DNA of 64,000 nt from GMQP-bins7 sp963776565 (GTDB taxonomy: Bacteria > Actinomycetota > Thermoleophilia > Gaiellales > Gaiellaceae): positions 1-64,000 of the forward strand of contig CAVZNF010000011.1 in NCBI GenBank assembly GCA_963776565.1, given 5' to 3'. This document shows, piece after piece, positions 8,640 to 16,867 of the stretch. Under the pieces are notes generated by a model. It was given only the letters and a program-made list of their open reading frames with translations, was not told the origin of the DNA and searched no databases. How positions within the stretch are numbered: position 1 is the first letter of the stretch; each line of letters begins with the position of its first letter. The position numbers and the translations under genes are program-made.

Positions 8640-10057
8640 GCACGACACTCGATACGGCGCTCGATGTGCTGAGCGGCCTCGTGCTCGAAGACGGGCGGCG
8701 CTGGGGCGAGGCCGCCGCCGACTTCCAGTGGGCCGACGCGGAGGCCGTTCTCGACGCGGAGAGCGAGACGCCGTACAGCTTCTTGACCCGTGCCCGCGGC
8801 GGCGCGAAGACGAGCGACCTCGCGGCGATGGCGATCGCCTCCATGCTCGCGCAGCTCCCGCCCGGATCGCGGCTGTACGGGCTGGCCGCCGATCGTGATC
8901 AGGGCAGGCTGCTCATCGACAGCATTCAGGGCTACGCGACCCGCACGCCCGAGCTTCGGGGCGCACTCGATGTTCAGGCGTACCGGGTGGCGGCGACCCG
9001 GAGCGGATCGCTGCTCGAAGTGATCGCGGCCGACGCTCCAGGCGCGTGGGGACTTCGCCCGGCGTTCCTGATCGTGGACGAGCTGGCGCAGTGGGGAGCG
9101 ACCCCGTCGGCGCGACGACTGTGGGAAGCGGCAAGCACTGCGATCGCGAAGACGTCCGGGAGGCTGGTCTGCTTGACAACCGCGGGCGATCCGGCTCACT
9201 GGTCGCGGAAAGTGCTCGACCACGCGCTCCAAGATGCTCTGTGGCGAGTGAATGAGGTCGCAGGTCCAGCGCCGTGGATGGACGCCGAGCGGCTCGCCGA
9301 GCAGCGCCGCCGCCTGATGGAGTCGTCGTACCAGCGTCTCTTCGAGAACCGCTGGGTCTCATCCGAAGATCGGCTCACGAGCGAAGACGACCTGCTCGCG
9401 TGCGTCACGCTCGATGGCCCGGTCGCGCCTGAGGTCGGAGTGCGGTACGTCGTCGGCCTGGACGTCGGTCTGAAGCGCGACCGCACGGTCGCCGCCGTCT
9501 GCCACGCGGAGCGCTCGGTGAACCTCGACGGCGCGCTGGTCGGGACGAAGATCGTGCTCGACAGGATGGAGGTCTGGGCGGGAACGGGCGCGAACCCGGT
9601 GCAGCTCTCCGAGGTCGAGGCGTGGCTTGTGGAGGCGGCATTCGCGTACCGCAGCGCGACCGTGAGGGCCGATCCCTGGCAGAGCGTCGGATCGGCGCAG
9701 AGGTTGCGCAGCCGCGGTGTGCGCGTCGAGGAGTTCACCTTCAGCGCGTCGAGCGTCGGGCGGCTCGCATCGACGCTGCACCTGCTCCTGAAGAACCACC
9801 AGCTCGCGATCCCCGACGATGAGGAGCTGCTGGACGAGCTGCGGAACGTCCGGCTGCGCGAGAGCAGTCCCGGCGTCGTTCGCCTCGATCACGACGCCGA
9901 CGGGCACGACGACCGCGCGATCGCCCTCGCGCTGGCAGCCTCGGCGCTGCTCGAACGCCCGTCCGGACTCGGGGACGCGGAGATCTACTACGAGCCGAGC
10001 ACGATCCGGGATGCGGGTGGCTACAACGACGCGCCCTCCTACGACTGGGTCGGGTGA
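8636..10057 (+). CDS. terL: Phage terminase large subunit (ATPase-nuclease)
   Basis: DNA-packaging motor of tailed phages, 473 residues. ATPase domain: Walker A-like RARGGAKTS at about 53-61, Walker B FLIVDELAQW near 143-152, coupling motif CLTTAGDP near 180. Nuclease domain: VVGLDVGLKRDRT (first Asp, near 273), VRADPWQ (second) and DGHDDRAIALALAA near the end (third Asp pair). All catalytic elements are intact. No portal, protease or capsid gene follows, so this is an orphan packaging pair in a phage relic or satellite-like element. Starts at GTG 8636. Confidence 0.85.
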   Translation: MSTTLDTALDVLSGLVLEDGRRWGEAAADFQWADAEAVLDAESETPYSFLTRARGGAKTSDLAAMAIASMLAQLPPGSRLYGLAADRDQGRLLIDSIQGYATRTPELRGALDVQAYRVAATRSGSLLEVIAADAPGAWGLRPAFLIVDELAQWGATPSARRLWEAASTAIAKTSGRLVCLTTAGDPAHWSRKVLDHALQDALWRVNEVAGPAPWMDAERLAEQRRRLMESSYQRLFENRWVSSEDRLTSEDDLLACVTLDGPVAPEVGVRYVVGLDVGLKRDRTVAAVCHAERSVNLDGALVGTKIVLDRMEVWAGTGANPVQLSEVEAWLVEAAFAYRSATVRADPWQSVGSAQRLRSRGVRVEEFTFSASSVGRLASTLHLLLKNHQLAIPDDEELLDELRNVRLRESSPGVVRLDHDADGHDDRAIALALAASALLERPSGLGDAEIYYEPSTIRDAGGYNDAPSYDWVG

Positions 10058-10225
10058 GCGGGAAGCTCTAGCCGAGCCATCGAGTCCTGGCTGCCTGCAA
10101 CTCCTCGTCGGTGAGAACCCCGCGCTCGTGCATGTGCTCCCGGACTCGCCCGCACTCCTCGAATCCGTCCTCCGAAAACGCGAGCGAGGCAGCTCGAGAG
10201 ACCAGCCAGGACTCGAACGCCCCTG

Positions 10226-10519
10226 CTAATCGCGGCCTTTCGCCGCGCACATGGTTCGGGGGACACGGTTGCACCAGAACCATCGGCTGACTCGCCCGAG
10301 CCCCTCACGGAGCGACGTCTCGACCGCTGCGGCTTTCCTCAGCCCGTATCGACCGCCATAGGTATCGGCACCAGGCGAGGCAGAGGTCGCCGAACCACGG
10401 ATGCCAAGCTGAGCGGCCGAGATCGAATCCCTGAGCTGGAGCGAGATGAAGTTCATCTTTGCGATCTCGTACGCGCGGGCAATTCCGAAGTCGCCTGAGA
10501 GTTCGTGGAGATCTGACAT
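10226..10519 (-). CDS. Small hypothetical protein beside the phage relic
   Basis: A 97-residue frame. The first 40 residues (start MSDLHELSGDFG, then ARAYEIAKMNFISLQLRD) look protein-like, helical and amphipathic; the remainder is Arg/Ala-rich and less convincing. No family recognised. There is no clear ribosome site. It lies between terL and the propeller gene on the opposite strand to terL. It could be an N-terminal piece of a larger phage-linked protein. Confidence 0.35.
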   Translation of the reverse strand: MSDLHELSGDFGIARAYEIAKMNFISLQLRDSISAAQLGIRGSATSASPGADTYGGRYGLRKAAAVETSLREGLGRVSRWFWCNRVPRTMCAAKGRD

Positions 10520-10660
10520 CCGTCTGACACGCCTCAGAGAGGCGTTTGTTCATAACGGTTTCCGAGCGACCTCCGACCATGCATGCCGGTCTCCCGTTGC
10601 CAGGCACCCACCTCCTCGCGAGGTTCGACAACGCTGGGGCTGCCCGCGGAGGGCCGGTCG
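10520..10660. other. Intergenic region with a small hairpin
   Basis: Holds a short inverted repeat, CGCCTC/GAGGCG, near 10530-10545, and TGTCAGA-type repeats just before it that overlap the previous start codon. No gene seen. Confidence 0.35.
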
Positions 10661-11629
10661 TCAGGCCGCGACGAGAGCGCTGAGCCTCGGGATGCCCTCG
10701 CGGAGCTCGCACCGCTGCCAGCTGTCGCCACGGTCGCGGCTCTCCCACAGCTCTCCGTTCGCGAGCCCGGCGAATAGGCGCTCGCGCGTCGCGACGAGCG
10801 CGTACGGCATCGCCGACAGCGGATCGGGCAGTCCGCCCGCTAGCGCTTCCCAGGTGCCGTCGCGCCTGCGGAAGACCTTCGCCTGGGGATCGCCGCGTCC
10901 GTGTGCCGCAAACGGCCCGCTGCTCGCGGAGACGTACCACAGGTCCGGGTCCTCAGGATCGACCGCGACGGACCACGTGTAGTGGCGATCGCGGCCCTCG
11001 TCAGCGGGTGTCCAGGTGCTCCCGGCGTCTTCGCTCCAGGCGGCTCCCCCTCCGCCGGCTTCGTACGCGCGCCCACGCTCGCGCGGATGCCACGCGAGCG
11101 AGTGCACGTCGCGCTGCGCGCCCGGCCGGTGGTCTTGCCAGGTCTCGCCGCCGTCGGTCGACCGCATCAGCCCACCGAGCTCGATGCCGGCGAGGATCGT
11201 GTCCGCCGCGTGCGGGCTCGGCGCGATCCAGCGCACGTGCGATGTCCAAGGACGCGGCGGAAAACTCCAGGTCGGCCGAGACGGGAGCTCGAGCAGGCCG
11301 GTGAGCTCGCGCCACGTCCCACCTTTATCGTCGCTGCGGAAGAGCGCGCTCGGCTCGGTGCCCGCGTAGACGGCGCCATCCACAGCGCTGACAGCGACGG
11401 AAAAGACCTGCTGCTCGGCGAGACCGAAGTCGATCCACGTGCGTCCCCCGTCTGTGGTCTTCCGCACGCCTCCCGCGCCGAGTCCCACGTACACGGTGTC
11501 GGGATCGTTGGGATCGAGCGCGAGGCACTGCGCTGTGCTGTCGCGCAGGGAAGACTCGCCCTTCCAGCCGTTGGGTGTCTCGTCGAGGCGGGCGAACGAC
11601 GTTCCGGTCGTCGCATACAGACGTGCCAT
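10661..11629 (-). CDS. BNR/Asp-box beta-propeller protein
   Basis: Protein of about 322 residues built from repeated Asp-box motifs (TTDGGRTW, SDDKGGTW, STDGGETW, SEDAGSTW, SRDRGDSW), so a six- or seven-bladed propeller like sialidases and photosystem II assembly-type proteins. No catalytic Arg triad of sialidases can be identified, and there is no signal peptide, so a binding or scaffolding role in the cytosol is likeliest. I chose the ATG at 11629 (MARLYATTG) because residues before it do not resemble the fold. It is divergent from the zinc-ribbon membrane protein with 52 bases between. Confidence 0.8.
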   Translation of the reverse strand: MARLYATTGTSFARLDETPNGWKGESSLRDSTAQCLALDPNDPDTVYVGLGAGGVRKTTDGGRTWIDFGLAEQQVFSVAVSAVDGAVYAGTEPSALFRSDDKGGTWRELTGLLELPSRPTWSFPPRPWTSHVRWIAPSPHAADTILAGIELGGLMRSTDGGETWQDHRPGAQRDVHSLAWHPRERGRAYEAGGGGAAWSEDAGSTWTPADEGRDRHYTWSVAVDPEDPDLWYVSASSGPFAAHGRGDPQAKVFRRRDGTWEALAGGLPDPLSAMPYALVATRERLFAGLANGELWESRDRGDSWQRCELREGIPRLSALVAA

Positions 11630-11681
11630 ACGTCCATGCTGCCTACGTGTAGATGCCTCGCCGAGCGGGTACCGAGTAGCC

Positions 11682-12335
11682 ATGAGCTCGGTGCCCCGGG
11701 TCTGCTCCGCCTGCGGCGCCGCCTCCGCCTGGGACGCGCGCTTCTGCCAACAGTGCGGGCGCGCGCTCGACGAGGCGCCGCGGTACTACGGTGTGCTCTC
11801 TCCCGGACCTGCCGTCGTCCTCGGGTGCGTCTTGCTCGTCGCAGCCGTCATCGCGCTGATCGCCGGGAGCGCGATCGCGGCGATCGTGCTGCTCGCGTTC
11901 GCGGTCATCGTCTTCGTCTTCTTCTACCAAGCGGCCAGGCGCAATCCCGACGACCAGGTGGCGCGCTCGATCTTCTCCTCGGGCGACCGCCTGCGCGGTT
12001 GGATGAGGTTCGCGATCGCGTCAATCGCTGCGTGGAGTCGTGCCGCCCGCGATGTCGTTCGGCTGCGCCGCGAGTCACGTTCGTTCCGCCGTGAGCGCGA
12101 GCCGATCCTGCGCTCGCTCGGTGACGCGGTCTACAGGGACGACGAGCCGCTCGTGAAGACGCTGCTCGAGCGAATCCGCGAGATCGACCGCGAACTCGAG
12201 AAGCGCGAGGAAGCCCGCGCGCAGGCGCTCGCTGTCGCGCGCCGTCACGTCGAAGATGAGCGCGGGGCCGCTCGCGCGACGCAGCAGTTCACCGTTGACG
12301 ACCCCGCGACGAGCGAGAAGCCCGAAGAGGAGTAG
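11682..12335 (+). CDS. Zinc-ribbon membrane protein with coiled-coil tail
   Basis: Protein of about 217 residues. An N-terminal zinc ribbon (CSACGAAS...FCQQCG, two CxxC knuckles) is followed by two adjacent transmembrane helices (about 40-85) and a long charged helical tail (about 120-200) rich in Glu and Arg, likely a coiled coil on the cytosolic side. Function is unknown; similar zinc-ribbon membrane proteins are common in actinobacteria. Start chosen at the ATG where the ribbon begins; the frame runs further upstream only as a shadow of the opposite-strand gene. Confidence 0.75.
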   Translation: MSSVPRVCSACGAASAWDARFCQQCGRALDEAPRYYGVLSPGPAVVLGCVLLVAAVIALIAGSAIAAIVLLAFAVIVFVFFYQAARRNPDDQVARSIFSSGDRLRGWMRFAIASIAAWSRAARDVVRLRRESRSFRREREPILRSLGDAVYRDDEPLVKTLLERIREIDRELEKREEARAQALAVARRHVEDERGAARATQQFTVDDPATSEKPEEE

Positions 12336-12460
12336 CAGCGACGACCTACGGGAAAGCCGGCACGAACCTGTCCGGCTCGAGCGCAGACGCGCACTGTCGC
12401 GATGTCCGATCGCGTAGGAGGCAAGGACTCGTTCTGGTGGCTACGCCCAACGGGCTCCGG

Positions 12461-13912
12461 TCAACTCACATCTGCGCGGGGAGACACAACAAGATGGATA
12501 ACCGACCGCCCTCGCGTCCACGCAATCAGCCCGAGCGCCTCGAGGCGTTCCAGCGTCCATTGAAACGCCGCCGCCTGCGCCCCTGATCCGTACCGCCTGC
12601 GTATGTCGAAGGCGAAGCCCGTCGCGTGCACACCTGCATCTGCCGCAGCGCCCGGATCGCGCGGAGTGAGCGTCGCCGCACTCCCGTCGTCGTAGGTCGC
12701 TCGTGTGACCGCCAGCGGGCGCTGTTCGCCGCTCAACTCGTAGACCTTCCCGGTGAGATACGTCAGCAGCCGCGCAGCGCGGGGACGGAGCGCGACATAC
12801 GTGTCCGTGTTCTCACCAAGACGCGCCGCGATCCTCTCGAGCTGCGGATCGATCGCGAAGTGAGCCCCGCTGCTGGCCCGTATGGGCACGAGCACGCCGC
12901 GCGCAACGGCGATCTCGAGCTGCGGCGTGTCAACGAAGCGGCCACGCGCTGAAGGCGGGTGAAGGACGAGCTCGGCGCTCGGCAGCTGGTCGTGAAGCTT
13001 GGCGAGCCGTTCGAGCCGGGCTGGGTCGCTCCGGAAGAGATGCATGACACCGAGCGCGGCGAGAACGCGCCAGTAGTACGTCTGCGAGTCGTCTCCGAAC
13101 GAGGCGAGCCGCTCCCAGGCGGCTCGATGCAGGGTCGGCGAGGAATCGAAGTAGAGGCGCGCATAGTCGATGCCGTCGTCACCCACGACCGCGTCCACTG
13201 CGTCGTCCTGACGCCCCGTGTACGCGCGCACGACGCTGGCGAGATTGCCGATTCCCATGTGGTACGAGACGACGGCGAGATCTTCGCGGCCGAAGACCTT
13301 ATTGGCTTCGGTTAGGTAGCGCACGGTTCCGGCGAGCGCCTGCTCCGGATCGAAGCGTGCATCCACGCGTCGACGCTCCGAGCGAAGCCGATCGGCCTCT
13401 TCCTCGTCGCCGCGACGGCCCGCCTCATTCACTAGGTCAGTGAGCCGGCGACTCGCCTCGAGGTCGACTGGCATGCCGAGAAAGCTTGTCGCGGTCTCAG
13501 CGAGGATCTGGGTGAGACCGGACGCATTCTCGGGGTCATCCCCGGCGATCACGTCCGGACGCCCCGCGCTCTCGAGGAGCACGATCGCCTCGACCGTGTC
13601 GGCGTCGATGCCACTGCCTGAGACCGCCTTGTCGACGAGGTCGCGAAAACCTGCCGTCCGCTGAGCCGCGCCTAACACCCCGCCGGGACTCTTCTCGAAC
13701 AGGACGTGGCTCAGGCCGAAGGCGGCGGCCCGCTCGTACTCCCCTGTTCTGCCTGACTCGTAGTCGAGCGGGTCCGGGCGGGCGATCTGGGCCGGCGGCT
13801 CGAGAGCGATCTCGAGCTCGAGTGCTTTGTCACCGCGCATGAAGAGCACCGCCGCAGCGATCACAGCCGCCAATACGGCAGTGCCGACGATTCCAATCGC
13901 GCCGATCTTCAC
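12461..13912 (-). CDS. Membrane-anchored lytic transglycosylase with M15-like C-terminus
   Basis: Cell-wall enzyme of 483 residues. One transmembrane helix (about 5-25) anchors it. An SLT-type muramidase domain spans about 85-220: the catalytic Glu is likely in VLLESAGRPD, with ASGLTQIL and VVSYHMGIGN as the later motifs. The C-terminal 90 residues contain HATGFAFDI, matching the HxxGxAxD metal-binding pattern of M15 D,D-peptidases, with a late His (SVIHLVV) as possible third ligand. The combination would cut both glycan and peptide parts of peptidoglycan. No operon partner; the start is 79 bases before a tRNA-Glu remnant on the other strand. Confidence 0.75.
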   Translation of the reverse strand: MKIGAIGIVGTAVLAAVIAAAVLFMRGDKALELEIALEPPAQIARPDPLDYESGRTGEYERAAAFGLSHVLFEKSPGGVLGAAQRTAGFRDLVDKAVSGSGIDADTVEAIVLLESAGRPDVIAGDDPENASGLTQILAETATSFLGMPVDLEASRRLTDLVNEAGRRGDEEEADRLRSERRRVDARFDPEQALAGTVRYLTEANKVFGREDLAVVSYHMGIGNLASVVRAYTGRQDDAVDAVVGDDGIDYARLYFDSSPTLHRAAWERLASFGDDSQTYYWRVLAALGVMHLFRSDPARLERLAKLHDQLPSAELVLHPPSARGRFVDTPQLEIAVARGVLVPIRASSGAHFAIDPQLERIAARLGENTDTYVALRPRAARLLTYLTGKVYELSGEQRPLAVTRATYDDGSAATLTPRDPGAAADAGVHATGFAFDIRRRYGSGAQAAAFQWTLERLEALGLIAWTRGRSVIHLVVSPRADVS

Positions 13913-14285
13913 GACTTGGATAAGCGGTTGAGCACACTTTCAGACTGCCCTACCGCCTCCTCGCGCGTCGGCGGGCTTCAGACAGGGGAGAGACACCGCC
14001 CTCTCACGGCAGCGACACGGGTTCGAATCCCGTATGGGCCTTTTGGGGGGTTGTGGCTCCTAGCGATTTCTCTTAGTAGAGCCAAATCAGGGTACGGGTG
14101 AGTACGGGTGGGCTCACGGCGTGGGTGCACGGGGGGTGCACGGGATCGCAGACACTGACGGGCGATCTTGCGATCGAGCTGGGCGTGGGCGAGTCCATGG
14201 CGCCGCCCCGCCCCGCTCGCGTGCGCCAGTCTTCCGGAATGACGCCTGACGCAGCCCTCCGCGCCGCCCTCAGGAGATCGCTTCA
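13913..14285. other. Intergenic region with tRNA remnant and direct repeats
   Basis: Contains the tRNA-Glu 3' fragment and, just after it, two repeats: GTACGGGTGAGTACGGGTG (14091-14110 region) and GTGCACGG twice (near 14124-14145). Direct repeats beside a tRNA end are typical of attachment sites. No convincing gene. Confidence 0.45.
13992..14041 (+). pseudogene. tRNA-Glu(CTC) 3' remnant, likely attachment-site scar
   Basis: From CACCGCC onward the sequence matches tRNA-Glu: anticodon loop CTCTCAC (anticodon CTC), variable region, T stem ACGGG/CCCGT around TTCGAAT, and acceptor strand ATGGGCC. The matching 5' acceptor strand (GGCCCAT) and a proper D arm are absent upstream, and the anticodon stem has one mismatch. 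Only the 3' part, from the anticodon stem on, is present. Integrases often recombine within tRNA 3' halves, leaving such duplicates. Confidence 0.65.
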
Positions 14286-15002
14286 GTGACGGACGCCCTG
14301 ATCATGCGGGCTCAATCAATGATCGAAAGCACTCTTTCGGATCGTCTGGATCTCAGGGACACCGCGATCCTTCTCGTCGGTTCGCGTGCTCATGCCCGCG
14401 CAAGCGAAACGAGCGATTGGGATCTTCTCGCGCTCGCGTCGGATGACCCGCCCCGCGAAACCATCGAGCTGCCGCGAGGCGAGATCGAGCTGCTCGGCCG
14501 AGACGGACGTAGAGCACGTGCAACAGTCGATCTCCCCATATGGCAGTTCGAGCTGAGCCACGCTCTGCTCGTCCACGACGGATGGGCCGGAGTCGGCGCG
14601 TACTGCGCTGGAGTGGCGACGCAATTTGCGCGCCGCCGGCCGGCACTCGCGAAGGGCGCGTGGGCCGAGTTTCGCCTGTTCCGCAACCAAGCGTTCGCAA
14701 GCCTCAACCGCCGCGATGACGCGACAGTGGCGATCACCTCCGCGCTCGCAGCCCGAAACGCGGCGCGCGCCTTCCTACTGTGGCAAGGTCAACCGTATCC
14801 CGGTGACAAGTGGCTGCTTGACGTAGCCCGCGATGCAGGCGGAAGTTCGATGATCGATCTCTGTATGACGCTTGTTGACGGAAACCGATCGCGTGCGGAG
14901 CGCGCGCAAGCGCTCGGTCACCTCACTACGGTTCTCGAGGATCACATGACCGAGCAAGCTGCTGACTGGGAACTCCTCGGCGACTGGTGGTTCAGTCTCT
15001 AG
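14286..15002 (+). CDS. Nucleotidyltransferase-fold protein (MNT/DUF4037-like)
   Basis: Protein of 238 residues with a DNA-polymerase-beta-like nucleotidyltransferase core: LLVGSRAHARASETSDWDLLAL at about 29-50 gives the GS...DxD signature, with a third acidic residue likely in ATVDLPIW near 80. The C-terminal half is helical (RNQAFASLNRRDDATVAI, then AARAFLLWQGQPYPGDKWL), as in aminoglycoside-type or DUF4037 transferases. Such enzymes transfer NMP to small molecules or proteins. Starts at GTG. Substrate unknown. Confidence 0.7.
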   Translation: MTDALIMRAQSMIESTLSDRLDLRDTAILLVGSRAHARASETSDWDLLALASDDPPRETIELPRGEIELLGRDGRRARATVDLPIWQFELSHALLVHDGWAGVGAYCAGVATQFARRRPALAKGAWAEFRLFRNQAFASLNRRDDATVAITSALAARNAARAFLLWQGQPYPGDKWLLDVARDAGGSSMIDLCMTLVDGNRSRAERAQALGHLTTVLEDHMTEQAADWELLGDWWFSL

Positions 15003-15249
15003 TCGTCCGGGCAGCTCAGTGATCGGATGCTCCCGTTCGCCCGCTTCTCGAGCCGGGTGTCGAGCTTTTCCCACGCAAGCCCGCGCGCGCGTAATCGCTC
15101 CTGAACCTCACCGCGCAGACGCTCGCGGAGAGCGTCGGGGTCGATGTCGAGCTCCAGGGCGAGCAGCTCCAGTCGGGACGGTGCTGTCGCGGGATCGTCG
15201 TCGACGAGTATCGCGCCGAACTTCGACTCGACGACCCGGAGCGTCACGC
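14999..15249 (-). CDS. Small hypothetical protein, acidic-basic helical
   Basis: Likely begins at GTG 15249 (VTLRVVESKFGAILVDDD), giving about 82 residues; the frame is open further upstream to 15358. The middle (ALELDIDPDALRERLRGEV) is strongly helical and charged. No family recognised. It converges on the nucleotidyltransferase with a 4-base overlap of stop codons and is divergent from a short truncated frame at 15309. Confidence 0.4.
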
Positions 15250-15308
15250 ACGGGATGCTACGCCGCTCCTCGCAAATGTCAACAACGTGCTCTTGTAAAC
15301 TTGCAGTT

Positions 15309-15582
15309 ATGACTAATGTGCTAGTAGTTGAGAAGGAGCGCCCGACGACGGTGACCATCGTCGTCGACCGGGAGCTCCGCGACCGGCTCGAGCGTGCTGT
15401 CGGTGGTTCCGGGCAGCGACTCGAGCGAAGTGCAAACGAATGTCATCGCCGGGAATCTCATCTGCCACGGCAACACCCCGACTGCTCAGGTCAATCAGTT
15501 CGATGGAGGCGAGCCCAACGAGATTGGCGGCAATGCGGTTGGCGAGTGCCCGCCGCGTATCGTGGACAACCCGACCGAGTAG
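15309..15582 (+). pseudogene. Fused fragments: ribbon-helix-helix-like start and beta-helix protein tail
   Basis: The first 30 codons (from ATG 15309) include TIVVDRELRDRLERAV, like a ribbon-helix-helix antitoxin strand and helix. After about 15400 a different frame carries VQTNVIAGNLICHGN and later NEIGGNAVGEC, which resemble the last turns of right-handed beta-helix secreted proteins. The two parts are in different frames and belong to different protein types, so this looks like a junction of two broken genes. A strong terminator follows. Confidence 0.4.
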
Positions 15583-15622
15583 GAATCTGGACAACACTTT
15601 CAGCGAGACGCATCGGAGGTAC

Positions 15623-15650
15623 TAGAAGGCCCGCTTCGGCGGGCCTTCTA
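15623..15650. terminator. Terminator hairpin
   Basis: Perfect 12-bp stem (TAGAAGGCCCGC/GCGGGCCTTCTA) with a TTCG tetraloop. It overlaps the start of a repeat remnant and serves the convergent genes on both sides. Confidence 0.85.
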
Positions 15651-15710
15651 CTTCACGTCCGCCTCGAGCTCCCACTCCTCGATCCGCAGGTAGTTCGCGA
15701 ACTCGAGTGG
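15648..15710 (-). repeat. 3' remnant of the repeated small gene (copy 2)
   Basis: Minus strand encodes YLRIEEWELEADVK and a stop. Only the last 15-20 codons are preserved. Confidence 0.65.
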
Positions 15711-15712
15711 CG

Positions 15713-16384
15713 CTAATACGTTGAGGCGGCGACCTCGTCGTCTGCGAGCCCGACGACTCGTTCGGTTGGAAGGGCTGACTTGCTCTTCCAGAAGAGCCAG
15801 ATTCCCACCACGATCAACCACAGAGGGATGAAGAGTGACCCGAGAAAGCCGATCGGCGTCAACTGTGTCGCCCCGAGGACGATGGTCGCCCAGGCAAGCC
15901 AGCTCGGCAGCATTCCGTTGCGACGCGCGCCGAGACCAGTGGCGAGCAATACGGCCGCCCAAGCTGCATTGAACGTCAGCCAGTCGTAGGAATGGAGTTG
16001 GCTGAGCGCGTAGACGGCCTCCTGGTGGCCCTCGTGCGCTGCGTTCGTTGCTGCACCTTCGAGTTCTCCGATGAGTGCGAACCCCGCAGCGCCGAGGATC
16101 GCTCCGCCGAAGGCCACCGAACCATGACCGGAGTCGCGGTTGCCACTTCGGAGGCTTCGCTGCAACCCAGCCCCGAAGAAGACGAGCATGAGCGCGACCA
16201 AGGGTGCGAGGAGGAGGCCGGAGATCTGATGCTGTCCCCGATTGTCTTTCCACCACGAGAACGTCTCTTCAAACGAGGTCTCACTGTTCGGGATGCTGTA
16301 CGTCAGGGTGAGCCCACCGGCGAGCAAGAGTCCAGCGAGTACCCCTGCGAGCGGCAGAAAGCGTGCGAAGCGGTCTGAAGGCAC
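15713..16384 (-). CDS. Integral membrane protein, unknown function
   Basis: Protein of 223 residues with six hydrophobic segments (about 8-28, 52-72, 90-108, 135-152, 163-180, 182-200), and a hydrophilic extracytoplasmic loop after the first (NSETSFEETFSWWKDN). It resembles a DUF4386-like actinobacterial membrane family, but no motif decides function. Its start faces a repeat-rich gap, and its stop abuts a repeat remnant. Confidence 0.75.
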   Translation of the reverse strand: MPSDRFARFLPLAGVLAGLLLAGGLTLTYSIPNSETSFEETFSWWKDNRGQHQISGLLLAPLVALMLVFFGAGLQRSLRSGNRDSGHGSVAFGGAILGAAGFALIGELEGAATNAAHEGHQEAVYALSQLHSYDWLTFNAAWAAVLLATGLGARRNGMLPSWLAWATIVLGATQLTPIGFLGSLFIPLWLIVVGIWLFWKSKSALPTERVVGLADDEVAASTY

Positions 16385-16483
16385 GTTGCTCCTCTCTAGG
16401 GTGGCGCGACTCTACAAGGGTGTGGTGCGACCCAAAGGCGACGGTTCGACGAAGAGAAGCACTTGACCGTACGGCGAGCATCC

Positions 16484-16545
16484 AGTTCAGCCCGCCTCGA
16501 GCTCCCGCTCCGCGATCTGCAAGCTCGCGAGTCGGGATCGTCGCC
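16484..16545 (-). repeat. 3' remnant of the repeated small gene (copy 3)
   Basis: Minus strand encodes RLASLQIAERELEAG, matching the C-terminus of the repeated small protein. Confidence 0.65.
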
Positions 16546-16567
16546 CCGAAAACTGAGGTTGGGGGCG

Positions 16568-16660
16568 CAGGCGCGACAACCTCTCCGTCGGCCCCCGGAA
16601 GTCTTTCGAGCCCCCTCGGTGTTACCGGTGCGCGGGCCGACCCTCCAGTTGTCGCGCCTG
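16568..16660. repeat. Long two-part inverted repeat
   Basis: Outer arms CAGGCGCGACAAC (16568-16580) and GTTGTCGCGCCTG (16648-16660) pair perfectly over 13 bp; inner arms TCGGCCC (16588-16594) and GGGCCGA (16634-16640) pair over 7 bp; a symmetric 7x7 internal loop separates them. The apical region is about 39 bases. It could be a structured RNA, a terminator or a mobile-element remnant. Confidence 0.6.
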
Positions 16661-16867
16661 ACCTGCCGACATCAATAGCACTGAGCGAGCGAATTGCCTA
16701 GCCGCTGGCTCACACCGCCACTGGCTACCCTCATCACCGTGACCGACGAGAACCAAGCACGGTTCATCGCCGGTGGCCCGCGTCGGGTCAGGCAAGAGAA
16801 CGAAAGCTTCTGGGCTTTCCTCCTAGGCGGGATTGGGAGTCTGTTCCGGATCGATCGGAGGCTTTAA

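Larger units (their letters stand above)
16385..16867. other. Repeat-rich intergenic region
   Basis: Holds a small-gene remnant (16484-16545), a long inverted repeat (16568-16660) and a 42-codon GTG-started frame at 16739 that ends at 16867 with no family features. Confidence 0.4.

Noticed and set aside
10068..10283. SHOCT-like C-terminus (ERGVLTDEELQAARTRWLG)
   Set aside because: The last 20 residues resemble a SHOCT motif, but the upstream part is Arg/Pro-rich with no domain or start support; too weak to list as a gene.
10195..10290. tRNA on the minus strand (GTTCGAGTCC present)
   Set aside because: The bases around it do not form a 5-bp T stem or an acceptor; likely chance similarity.
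10509..10529. Third TGTCAGA-type arm-site pair
   Set aside because: Resembles the pairs at 87 and 40450, but overlaps the start of a possible gene and has no tRNA fragment nearby.
16568..16660. Integron attC site
   Set aside because: Size and two-part stem fit, but the ends do not match the RYYYAAC and GTTRRRY core sequences (CGACAAC and GTTGTCG here), and no integron integrase is seen.
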